Assembly (NCBI GenBank): GCA_958450365.1
Contig: CAUEEP010000737.1
Location: 2,717,501 to 2,781,500 of the forward strand
Origin: Mesorhabditis belari
Lineage: Eukaryota; Nematoda; Chromadorea; Rhabditida; Rhabditidae
Length of the DNA: 64,000 nucleotides
Direction: 5' to 3'
The notes under the pieces are model-generated. The model was not told the origin of the DNA and searched no databases. It worked only from the letters and a program-made list of their open reading frames with translations. Shown in pieces: positions 10,101 through 19,600 of the stretch. Position 1 is the stretch's first letter. Each line of letters opens with the position of its first letter. Position numbers and translations under genes: made by a program.

Positions 10101-11975
10101 CTTGCAGAAATATTTAGAGAAAGCCCCCAAACCAAAGGGGGAAACAACCCCCCCCGAAAAGAAAAATAAAAAAAAAAAAAAAAAAAAAGGAAAGTAATCC
10201 GCGCGTTCAAACCGTTTCGGCAGCATTCTCACTCGTTTACCATGATGCCCCGATCCGGATGGACGACTCCGTGACAAACTGACAAGATCTACCAACAGTC
10301 CGGGCCACTTTTGTCCCATGATGCTCGGCTGAAATTGATGATGACTTCCTAAATGACACCAGATTTTTTTTTGCCAGGGGGATTGGTTGGGGGTGGGAAA
10401 AGGGAAAAATGGGGAAAAAGTGGTGTTGTTGTGTTTTGTGGATTTTTTCCCCCTCCCCCCCGATTTTTATTAGTTTTAAATAAAGTTTTTTATCCTCACC
10501 TAGAGAATAAACAAAGGGAAAGAGCGACATATTTTTGCAAAAAACTTTGGGGGTGGGTTTAAAGAGTGCCGTGCAAGTCCAAAAATTTAGTTTATTTTGA
10601 CTTTGAAACCTTATATTTCGTTAGTTCTGGTTTAGGCTAAAAATTTCAGAAAATTCTTTTTTTTTCCCCTATTTTGGGGTGGGGGTAGGTGGTTGTGTCC
10701 AATTGGGGAAAACAAGCCGACAAGGGAAATGGGTTCCTCATCTTCTCAGCAATGCCAATAAAGTTACTCGTGTCACTATGGCGGGTATTCTTCTTCGTTT
10801 GGCAAAAAATCCTGGGTTTTACGATGAAATACTTACTTGCGATGAAAAATGGATTCAATATGATAATTCTACACGAAAACGGCAATGGCTAGAACCTGGT
10901 GTGGAGCCAATACCAACACCAAAACCCGACTTCCTTGACAAGAAAGTAATGCTTACTGTCTGGTGGAATTCCCAAGGCATTGGATATTTTGAGCTGCTAA
11001 AACCTGGGCAAACAAACACGGGTGAAACGTATGCACAACAATTGGAACGAGTGAACAATGTATTGCTACAAAAAGGCCTTGATCCTTCAAACATAAAGTT
11101 CATTCAAGATAACGCCCGTCCACACGTTGCAAAGATTGTTCGGAAAAACTCGAAGAGTTGGGCTGGGAAACTCTCCCGCATCCGCCATATTCTCCGGATA
11201 TTTCGCCTTCGGATTACCATTTATTTCGCTCAATGCGAAGCCATTTGGCCGGAAACAAGTTCAAAGAAGTTCAAGAGGTCGAAAAATGGATAGCCGACTT
11301 CTTTGCCTCAAAACAAGCCAATTTTTACGCGGAGGGAATTCATTCTTTGCATGGAAGATGGAAACAAATAATGTTAACAAATGGTGAATATATTGTTGAT
11401 TGAGCTGTTAAACTGTTGGTTTTAAAATAAAGAGTTGTTATCTTAAAAACGCGCATTTATAACTGGACAACCTAATATAAATGTTTAAATTATTACCTGT
11501 CGATTTCGTTAGCAAATGGGGCTAGTTCTTTGTCGGCGATGGCACGAACAGATTGGCGTAACTAAAAAAGCGTTAATTATATGAGGAGATGAACAGAGTT
11601 ACTTTCCGCATTTTGGTAAAGAAATTTTTTCTAAAGCATGGGTCTGAAAGGAGTTTCCCCACAGAAAACAAAAGCTGTTTGCTAAAATGGAAAAATTGAC
11701 TCGTTGCCCAAGTCTAGATTAACGATATTCAAATAACAAACAGCTTGTTCATCTTCGGTTAATCCAAAAACGGCGTCCGGGATTGGGTAGGCGGACATGC
11801 ATCTAAAGAACAAGCTTTTAAGAAATAGGCAAGCTTTCAAACTTAAAAATTTAAACCAAAAATTATCGATATTACTCTAGTCTTAAACCTAAAATTATCT
11901 CAAAAAAATTTACCTTGATTGAATCGGCGATAAAAGCGATCGAAATGAGGGTGACACGCCGAGTCGGGAAAGCAT
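7159..11975 (-). CDS. ivd-1: Isovaleryl-CoA dehydrogenase
   Basis: Mitochondrial flavoprotein of leucine catabolism that oxidises isovaleryl-CoA to 3-methylcrotonyl-CoA. Exons (minus strand, 5' to 3'): 11975-11914, 11802-11742, 11561-11497, 9619-9543, 9471-9379, 8666-8590, 8510-8410, 8359-8236, 8195-8099, 8055-7962, 7858-7777, 7702-7598, 7538-7466, 7390-7305, 7209-7159. This gives 1248 nt and 415 aa, the family's usual length. The N-terminus ([17 protein letters not shown]) looks like a mitochondrial presequence. Family motifs in order are [72 protein letters not shown] and [19 protein letters not shown]. The glutamate in GLDYERLVL (residue 274) aligns with the unusual IVD catalytic base, which separates IVD from other acyl-CoA dehydrogenases. 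Intron 3 carries a mariner. Confidence 0.96.
9037..9125 (+). repeat. Dispersed repeat with CAACTATCCCGCAGG core
   Basis: GGATAAATGAAATATATGAA, CGTTCAGCCCCAACTATCCC and GGCGTTAGCCGAAAAGATTC recur in reverse orientation at about 61611-61690. The first half also recurs as the loop of the hairpin at 14062-14232. It lies in ivd-1 intron 5. The class is unknown. Confidence 0.65.
9183..9336. repeat. Two adjacent short inverted repeats
   Basis: GCAGTTTTCAGCTGC and GCAGCTGAAAACTGC form one tight hairpin. AAGTCGGTTATATCCCTAC pairs with GTGGGGATATAACCGAC to form another, followed by a further GTGGGATATAACCGACTA. All of these lie in ivd-1 intron 5 and are non-coding. Confidence 0.7.
9680..11472 (+). mobile_element. 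mariner-family transposon (defective) in ivd-1 intron 3
   Basis: Terminal inverted repeats GGTTGTCCAGTTATGAATGC... (from 9680) and ...CGCGCATTTATAACTGGACAACC (to 11472) are flanked by the TA duplications 9678-9679 and 11473-11474. The transposase is encoded opposite to ivd-1. The right end lies only about 24 bp from the ivd-1 exon 3 donor. At about 1.79 kb it is longer than the usual 1.3 kb because roughly 0.55 kb of low-complexity DNA sits inside the transposase. Confidence 0.92.
9847..11403 (+). pseudogene. Broken mariner transposase
   Basis: An N-terminal helix-turn-helix part starts at 9847 ([20 protein letters not shown]) and breaks frame near 10040. A second frame gives [20 protein letters not shown] up to about 10115, followed by a long unrelated insert. 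The catalytic part resumes near 10690 with GKWVPHLLS, then TCDEKW (first Asp), [17 protein letters not shown] and QDNARPHVA (second Asp). A further frameshift near 11140-11160 precedes [19 protein letters not shown] (third Asp, the DD34D-type mariner signature) and the C-terminal [16 protein letters not shown]. At least two frameshifts plus the insert make it inactive. Confidence 0.9.
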
Positions 11976-12282
11976 CTGAAAAAATAGATACATCACTTGA
12001 AAAGCTGAATATCAATCTTCTCGTAGAATTAAAAAAATAACAATGGTCAATTTAAAAACGTGAAAATCTTAAAATACCCCTAAAAAGTCAGAAAAGCAAG
12101 AAAATTAGCAGCTTTGACAGAAATTCGCATCGTTTTCTCAACGATTGATTGCTTCAACTTTGAAAATGTCAAAAATATTTACGATTTACTTTTTTTTACA
12201 ATAATATAACAAAGTTCATTAGAATAGAGAGATCAATCAGCACAGGGGAATCACAGAAATAATTCAATCAATGAAAAAAATC

Positions 12283-12526
12283 GGGGTAGGCTAGTTTCCG
12301 CAATTTTTTTTGCGCAACAGGGTCATTTGCGCAACTCACCATAACTTTCTTCTAAGTATCTTTATATTTTTGATTTCATTTTGTTGCACTTATTGAGCTC
12401 TACAAAATGAGACCAAAATCATAAAGATTAGCCTACTTAGAAGAAAGTTATGGTGAGTTGCGCAAACGACCCAGTTGCGCAAATAACCCTGTTGCGCAAA
12501 AAAAATTGCGGAAACTAGCCTACCCC
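12283..12526. mobile_element. MITE family B (GCGCAA foldback), copy 2
   Basis: A near-perfect foldback: GGGGTAGGCTAGTTTCCGCA... at the left and ...TGCGGAAACTAGCCTACCCC at the right. The inner arms carry TTGCGCAACTCACCATAACT and its complement, around a loop with GTTGCACTTATTGAGCTCTA. This is the most complete of the three copies. Confidence 0.85.
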
Positions 12527-12623
12527 AAAAAATCAAATCGGGGGGACAAATCGCCTCGGGAAAGCCGTAGAGCTTCGAAAATATTTCGAAAATTTTTCCA
12601 TATAAGGGAATCGTATGCGTAGA

Positions 12624-12757
12624 TTCCCAATTTCGACAAATCAGACCTCGCTGACACGTCAAAATTGGGCTAAAAGGCAAAACTGCGGAAAAGCGTTAAG
12701 TTGCGTAGTTTTGCCCTGCCAAAGTTGGGTGGCAGCGAGGTCTGATTTGTCGAAATG
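12624..12757. mobile_element. Short foldback element
   Basis: ATTTCGACAAATCAGACCTC... pairs with ...GAGGTCTGATTTGTCGAAAT. The interior is also self-complementary (AGGCAAAACTGCG with GCGTAGTTTTGCC). The size and structure fit a MITE. I see no second copy in the window. Confidence 0.7.
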
Positions 12758-13233
12758 GAATAGATAGAAAAAAAAAAGGTAAATTGGTGGAAAGGTATTT
12801 CTCCCACCTCCACAAATCTTATACCATTTTGAAAAGAGGTCACAAATTGGGAGATATTCAGCCAAACACTTGAATATCTTTTTATTTGTAAGTTTAAGAT
12901 AAAACACATCACCGGATTTGTTGAAAGATCACAGGATTTACGTAATTTTTGAATACGTACTTTTGAACTAAAACAAAACAAATATTGCGTTTTCTAAAAC
13001 GCGCTAACTTTTGGAACTACCGTAGTCCTTCCTATCCTGCGTTAACCGTTAAAAATAGATAGGTCGGATAAAAACTAAAGACAAAGATTATGGAAGTTTT
13101 TCGACAGTGGATACGTTTTAGAAGGCACTTTACTTGAAAAGAATACATATACAGGTACGGGACTACAGTACGGTCTTTTGAACTCAAATAAATTAGCATT
13201 CGAAAAAGTTATTCACAGCACTGACTAGATTTT

Positions 13234-14525
13234 CTATTGACTAGGGTTTCCTCCATTTCGCTCAATGATCCCAAGAGTGGTTGTCATCTCGACGACTCCG
13301 TTCAAGTCAACGCCGATTTCGTCAACTGTTGCCAACATCTGAAATCAGTTTTGCATACCGTAAATACTGTAATAGTACCCCACCGCCCTCGTACAGTCGC
13401 GTAGTCGCAAAAGTTTTTAGTATTTCATTTTTTTCGAAGCGCCCGTACTTTCAAAAATGCATCTTTGGTATCAAAAAATAGCTGAAATTCAGGGCTATTT
13501 TTTGATACCTAAACGCGCATTGTAGCATAAACCAGTGTCGAGAAAAACGTGTCCAAAGCTAGACTACGCAACGCTCCGCACCGTCATTATGGGGGTGGGG
13601 TACTATTACAGTATTTACGGTAGGTATTTTTGTTCATAACAAATAAAAAATCCGGGTTCGACTACCAGCTTCACGGTAAGTATTTCGGTTTATCTCACTT
13701 GATCCAAAAGTTGATCGACTTTTCCCAAAGCAGCTTCCGATTTCTCGACACTTCTCTCCGAGGCGACGAGGGTTTTGATGGAGGTTTGGATTGAGGCGAG
13801 ACTTTCTCTTTCAGCGAATGTTAACCCGCACAATTTATCGATATCGAGAACAACCTGAAAGTAGATTTGAAGGGAAATTTGTTAATTTTTAGTGAGATTT
13901 TGTTCACAAACATTGACGCCTTTATGACTACAGATAGAAATCGGTATTTTCAGCTTTTAGACAAAATTTCAGAGCAATCAGCCAAAAAAGGGCCGAAAAA
14001 ACAAAGGTGGAATTAGGTTCGGGTTGGAATTTTACCTCGAAATTAAAATTTACCGAAAAGTTACCTCGAAAAACCCCTAGTCGTGTGGAGGATACAGTCG
14101 CTCATACTGTAACTACTAGATGAAATATATGGATCGCCAACTAACCAACCACCCCAACTGTCCCGCAGGAATCTAGTAGTTACAGTATGAGCGACTGTAT
14201 CCTCCAAACGACTAGGGGTTTTTCGAGGTAACTTTTAATTTGAATGTGAAACTCACCTGAACTTGTGTTACGTTGTGCTCACAGACTTAAAAACACATCC
14301 TTTCTGGTGCACCAAGCTTTTCATTTTTCCCGTAGTGACGAGTTGGCGTCATAGGAAAGAGGAAGAATTCAGTGCGTTAGAAAGAGTGATTTAGAATTTT
14401 TGAGCACAAAGTACGCCCACAGATCAAGTCAGTTATAAATGATAAAAAACTGTTTTTCAACTAACATCCTTAAATTTCCCCTTCAGATTCAGTTTCGACT
14501 CGGCCGACAAATCCACTGCGGTCAT
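13234..14525 (-). CDS. Small coiled-coil protein, family not recognised
   Basis: Exons (minus, 5' to 3'): 14525-14466, 14277-14257 (weak acceptor, tentative), 13854-13699, 13338-13234. This gives 342 nt and 113 aa. The protein starts MTAVDLSAESKLNLKGKF. Its largest exon reads DIDKLCGLTFAERESLAS... and is highly helical with heptad-like spacing. The end is GIIERNGGNPSQ. There is no signal peptide or TM segment. It lies between snapin and ivd-1 on the same strand, so a BLOC-1/BORC-like accessory role is tempting but purely positional. The ATG is 4 nt after a TTTCACAG acceptor. Introns hold the perfect hairpin at 14062-14232 and a family A MITE. Confidence 0.6.
13356..13622 (-). mobile_element. 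MITE family A, copy in coiled-coil gene intron 3
   Basis: Same termini (TACCGTAAATACTGTAATAG / CAGTATTTACGGTA) as the 3966 copy but in opposite orientation, judged by the asymmetric interior (CCGCCCTCGTACAGTCGCG at left, CGCACCGTCATTATGGGGG at right). About 267 bp, non-coding. Confidence 0.85.
14062..14232. repeat. 60-bp-stem perfect hairpin
   Basis: The left arm (14062-14121) starts GTTACCTCGAAAAACCCCTA, and the right arm (14173-14232) ends TAGGGGTTTTTCGAGGTAAC. The arms match almost throughout, with only one or two mismatches around CGTGTGG/CCAAACG. The loop of about 50 nt carries the CCCCAACTGTCCCGCAGG repeat seen at 9.05 kb and 61.65 kb. It lies in an intron of the coiled-coil gene. Confidence 0.85.
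14285..14416. repeat. Foldback repeat with GAGCACAAAGTAC end (family C)
   Basis: AAACACATCCTTTCTGGTGCA... at left and ...AGTGCGTTAGAAAGAGTGATTT plus GAGCACAAAGTACG at right make a degenerate foldback. Related units occur at about 690-805, 6289-6420, 15245-15346, 54280-54400, 57290-57400 and 59230-59320, many within introns. Confidence 0.55.
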
Positions 14526-15080
14526 TTACCTGTGAAACAATTTGTATTTTTAAAAAAAACACTTTGAAAAATACGATATGCTTTAACTTTATTCAAATTT
14601 TTAAAAAAGAATACGATAAACTTTATTCAAATCGGAGAATCATGGCAATTAAAGCTATCACAGGACACGAAAAGTGGAATGTAAGGCACTAGGATGATAG
14701 TGAGACTGAACAAATTGAGCTTTGGCAATAAAAGATAAAAGTTCTATGACTAAGTATTATGCTAGAGTGCTTGATGTACAATAAACTTGTAACGAAAACA
14801 TCTGTCGATCCATCTGTCGAAAACATTTAAGGTTTTTCGTGTTTTTCTCAGCACCAACTCTTCGATTTTGACTATTTTGACTATCATTTGATGAAGAATA
14901 AAATTGCGCGTCGAATGATATCAAAATTAACTCAAAATGTAATATCTATGCAAAGTTGTGAGGCAAAGGGTTAAGTCCCACCCGTAATGGGCGGGGTTTA
15001 GGTTATTAGCCTACAACTTTGCGTGGATATTATATCTTAAGTTAGTTTTAGATGCTTTCGTCACAAGTCTAGTGTACAAC

Positions 15081-16028
15081 TTATTGACTTGGTGGAGTTA
15101 ATGGGGCTTGACCCTTGATAGAGGACTTCTTTTTATAGATCTCACGAGCGATCAATCGTTGAAGACGACTCAGACGATCGTGAATCTCGCCAAGGTGATT
15201 CGCTGAAATCGTGTTTTGATCGTAGTCACTGTTTCTAAGCTTTACTTTGAGTTCAAAACGCACCCCTTCTGGCGCTTTAAATTCTTCGTTTTTCTCGCAA
15301 AAGTAAAGAATCGAGTGCGCCAGAAGGTGTGTGTTTATCCATTTTGTGTTTACCTCTCTAAAAACCAAATAAGTTTTACGAATTTGTTTACCTGAACTCG
15401 AGATTCTCTTTTTGCAGTCGGCCAATTTCATCTCGTACGAGATCAAATCATACGGCTCTTCGCTCTCATTGAGTTGACGTAAAAACTGAAGTTTTTGTAT
15501 TGGCCAAAATACTGATTGACTGATTTTAGTTCAAAAGTTATTGAATAAATTCTAAAATTTTATCCCCTACCTCAGCCATTTTATCAACGTTGTGATTCAA
15601 AAGCTTTTGACTCTCGCGAGTGGCGAGGATTTGATTGTCGAGGGCTTCGAGTGCTGAAAAATAGACTTTGCATCCATGTAAGTCGAAAAATTCTTACTTT
15701 TTAGATTAAAATTATAACTTATTCAGCTATTATAACTTATTCAACTATTATAACTTATTCACGAGGGAACTGGGTGTGGTGGCCAAATGAAATGAGCCAT
15801 TCGACACAAAAATTTCACGCTGAATCCCGCTTCTGAATTTCGCTTTTACAAAATTACATTCTGCCAAAAGTTATGGGCCTTTAAAGTTTTGTAAGGAGTT
15901 GTCAGTGGTTCTCAAAAAGTCATCGCATTCTTGCATTGAAAACCTGGTGCAACGGCGACAAGCGCTAATTTGTTTGAGTCGATTGAGACGCTCTCCCCGC
16001 TTGACGCATAGGAGACCGAACTGTCCAT
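15081..16028 (-). CDS. snpn-1: Snapin (BLOC-1 / BORC subunit)
   Basis: Coiled-coil subunit of the BLOC-1 and BORC complexes, which act in lysosome-related organelle biogenesis and synaptic vesicle priming. Exons (minus, 5' to 3'): 16028-15944, 15653-15571, 15485-15392, 15244-15081 (426 nt, 141 aa; human snapin is 136 aa). The diagnostic segment ALEALDNQILATRESQKLL aligns with human LRPAVQQLDSHVHAVRESQ. The basic C-terminal helix RLSRLQRLIAREIYKKKS and the proline/serine tail (PLTPPSQ) also match snapin's ending. The ATG follows ACTTCAGCTGAGA, an acceptor typical of a trans-spliced first exon. The last intron (15245-15391) is a foldback repeat with a weak acceptor (CTCAAAG); the reading frame stays open across it, so retention is possible. 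Confidence 0.75.
15765..15898. repeat. Diverged dispersed repeat (also at 52.7 kb)
   Basis: TGGTGGCCAAATGAAATGAGCCATTCGACAC... resembles the stretch at about 52705-52830 (GGTGGTCAAATGACATTTTGCTATCTACCATTCGACGCAG) in order and spacing, including AAAAGTTAT and TTTAAAGTTTT further on. It lies in snapin intron 1. Old repeat of unknown class. Confidence 0.5.
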
Positions 16029-16608
16029 TCTCAGCTGAAGTTCTCTGTTTTCACAATTTTCAGAAAGAAAGAAGAAAGTCGCAGAAAAAGAAAGAAGAAA
16101 GAAAGAAAAGAAAGAAAAGAAAGAAAGGTTTTCAAAAATTTAAAGTGCTTTGAATACAAAAACACAAAAATTAGCATTCGTCTTCGTTCGATCTATAAAA
16201 TTCATCTATAAAAGAAAACTTTGAAAATACGCTCATTTTTTCGGCAAACTTTTGAAATAGTGATGTTTTGGCTTAAAGTTACCGTTTTTGTAATTAAACT
16301 ACTTGCAAAAACTCTTTACCAGCTAACAGTTTTTCTCCATTTCCTTTCAAATGACATTCACATTGTGTGCCCCGTTGTCTCCCCATTGGCTACTTTCCAG
16401 AGGCGTGCCGCGGCGCGTCCTACTGTGTTGCGTTTCTCACAAAGCGTTCAACCCTCCGCTAACTTATCGAATACCACCCGCAACCTTAACGTGCTTACCA
16501 ATTTTGTATGCGAAATTGCTCTTTTTCTTTCCTAAATTGCACCTTTTCACGAAAGTTTCATTTTAGACGAGCGATCATTTGTGTTATGAGTGTTGTTGCT
16601 TTCTGACA
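16029..16608. promoter_or_regulatory. Divergent promoter: snapin (-) and PHD-SET gene (+)
   Basis: This is the 580-bp interval between the two divergent start codons. It contains an AGAAAGAAAGAAA purine tract near the snapin side. Closer to the SET gene is a GC-richer block with a CCAAT-type sequence (CCCATTGGCTAC at about 16380-16392) and GGCGTGCCGCGGCGCGTCC. A TTTTAG about 45 nt before the SET ATG is a candidate trans-splice site. The promoter assignment is inferred from gene orientation. Confidence 0.5.
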
Positions 16609-19600
16609 ATGGCTGATTCGCAGATGGACAACGGACAGGCACCGGAAAATGTTAACAACCAAGATGAGAATGTGATGAGTGCCGAGAATTTTGGTTTGTT
16701 GATGATTGTGTCTTTTGATAAGTAAGCTTTAGATGTGCCGACTGAGGCTCAAGAAGTACAAGTGCCCGAGGCTCGTCAAATGGCGATGATCGACGATGAT
16801 GAGGAGGGAGAAGCAAACGGAGAACAAAGTCAAGCTGCAGCCATAGAAATACCGATGGAAGTTATGGTATGTGTTTACGCATTTTTTTTAAAACTTGCTA
16901 GAAGATTTCAAATTTCGTTAGTTGTGCCGATTTGCGCTAATTTTCTGGTTTAATTTGAGACGCCATTTTGATAATTGCAAAATGCTTCTAAATGTTCTTA
17001 CTTTATCAACGAAAAGCGGCTAGTAAATTGGCGGCGCTTTCGTCTTTTGATTTGAGTCTTAGCGTCTCTGCCGAGATGGCCACTCTGCGCTCTCGGCTCT
17101 TTTCTTTTCCCGGCACACAACACGAAAATCGTTGAGCCAATGCGTGAGCACAGCGCGATGCTAGAGAGAATAAATATCGATATGCGAAAAAAAACAAAAA
17201 TTTATTAAGAGTCAAGAAAAAAATATAATAAAATTTCATGAATGAGTAAAAGAGCATGTTTTAAGAGCAGTAATTAATATTGAGCAATAAAAGAGCAGTA
17301 ATTAATATTCCCTAGTTGTAAAAATTTCCTGCTTTAGGATCATGATTACTACACGTTCGATGCTTCACAACGCTCCAACAACGCTGATTCGCAAGAATTC
17401 CCGGAGATTCCGCCACTTGACATTTTCGATAATTCATCCGGCCAGGAAATGGACGTGTCTCGAGCCGAGAAACCCTTTTTTGAAAGCCCTCCTTCAACTT
17501 TCGGGTAAAAATTTGTTTGCCTTTTTTAATAATTTTTGTCATTTAGTTCCCGTGGACAACCGGTTATAGCTGGTGGTAGTGGCGGTGCATACAGAAATGC
17601 GCCAGATTCTCGACGGCTGCTCATTGGAGGACAACAATTTGCCTATTCGAATTCTCAACGCCTTTATCAGCAAACACAAAGATCATCAGGTTGATACAGT
17701 TAGAAGTTATTAGTCTACAACTTTACTTTTAGAATATGCATCACCTTCGTATGTTGCTACTCCTGGATATCAAAACAGTGGAGTGGCTAGCATTCGCCGC
17801 ATTCAGCCAGTTCAGTCAACTGCAGGCACCCCAGCGCAAATGAATGTTAGAAAATCGCTTCCCGCTCAAAGAGCATCTACCACTCCTATGAACAAGTATT
17901 TGTATTAGTTTTGCTCTATTTGACTTTGCAATTTTAGGACAATGACTCGCGTAATGCCACCACCGATTCCTCAGGCTGAACCTCCACATAGAGCTCTCTT
18001 GACTGTGAGTTTGGGCATTTTGTCGTTCTGATTCGTTGAAATTTTAATAAATGACTGTTTAGGGTAAACAGACGTCAACAATGTCCCCCGGCTTGGCTTA
18101 TCAAGCGCAAGTTCTCACTCCACAAGCTGACGATTCAATAGCGGCTCCTAGAGGCGGTGCACCATTACTTGTTGCTGGACGAGGTGCAAAACCCGTGATT
18201 CGCGGCCGAGGTGGTGCTTTAATCTCTTCTCAGCGAATAACATTCTTTTATTGCAATTCAGGTTCAGCTGGCACGGTCCGTAGAAAAGATGGCGATGGTG
18301 AGGACGCTTACGATGAACATTTAGCACGAGGAAGTCCAAGAAAAGTAAATTGTCTATTGTTTATAGAAGTTCTCATTTTACTTTAGGTGAACTTTATTGA
18401 CGGTATTGCTCCTGGTGGCACAACGATTACCTCGCCTTCTGGCACCGTGAATTTAGTCGTTGGTGCTCCTCCGCATGGATCTATGCACAGTAAGTGTTTT
18501 TTGTTTATTAACAGCAATTTTTCGAAATTTCAGTGTACGATCGCTCACTTGAGCACAGTTTCCAAGATGCTGATGCCGCCGTTCAACAAAATTTGCACGC
18601 CATTCAACAATCGGTATTATTTCTTTTCACTGTGCTGGGTAACTCATTTTTGTAGATGGACGAACAACGCGACCCAAGATCACATCAAATGGTTCAACAC
18701 CGAGAACCATTGCCGATTAGTTATATGAGCAAATTGGTACAGTTTTTTAATTAGTAACAGTATTACCTCAATGGTTTACAGAATGATGGCGAGTGCTCAT
18801 TCCGAACTTTGGCGTACACGGATACTGTAAAGTTGAAGAATACATTTCCTGATGTGCCGGTTGATCCAGTACCCGAACCACGCCCCAGAGGTCGTCCACG
18901 TGGTTCAACAAATCGAACAAGATTATCTTCACAGGTAAATGAACCCGATTTTACAGCATCATTTATTATTTTAGAGTGGAGCTAGCCCTGCAGCACCGAT
19001 TACGCCTGTAGACAATTCGAGCCCTCGCCGTGTCACTGGAAAAAGCCCGCCGATGAAACCAAGTGGAAGCAAGAGTCCCGTTAAGGGATCGTTTGTTATG
19101 GTTAGTTTTTAACTTCTTACTATTCATTTTTTGAAACTTCTCGTTTTGAATCATATTTAGGTCGAGGAAATTGAACAGATGCCTCCACTAGTGCCACCAC
19201 AGCTTCCAACTTTGGTCTCAAATATTGGTAACACTAAGCTTAAATTTTCATTACTTAATTTCTTTAGCTCCCCAATTTGAGCCAAAGAAAGAACAAAAGC
19301 CGCAACCACTGATCGCCAATGGATTCAAAGCAGAAACTCCGGTTCTTCCACCTGCACCATCACCTGGTAAATGTAATTCTTATACTCAAAAGTTAACGAT
19401 CGTTTAGTTCCATCAGAGGATTCTGACACTGACAGTGATTATAGTCACACGACGGCTGAAGAGGAATGGGGCGATTACGTCACTAGGTTTGCTTATTTTT
19501 CTTTTTGTTATTTTTGTCAATCAAACACAACATTTTTAGATGCTGGTGTGAGTTGAATCATAATGACGAAAATATGATCCAATGTGAGAAATGCGATGCA

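Larger units (their letters stand above)
11976..13233. other. Intergenic, repeats between ivd-1 and the small coiled-coil gene
   Basis: I find no coding exon. The interval contains MITE family B copy 2 (12283-12526) and a separate 135-bp foldback (12624-12757). The ivd-1 ATG is preceded directly by TTTTTTCAG, a likely trans-splice acceptor. Confidence 0.6.

Noticed and set aside
14257..14277. Longer version of this exon starting after TTTTTAAG
   Set aside because: That acceptor puts an in-frame stop after five codons; only the weaker GTGAG acceptor keeps frame, so the exon is kept as tentative.
17006..17257. 83-codon minus-strand ORF inside SET gene intron 2
   Set aside because: No splice signals or recognisable domain; it covers a GC-rich, promoter-like stretch.
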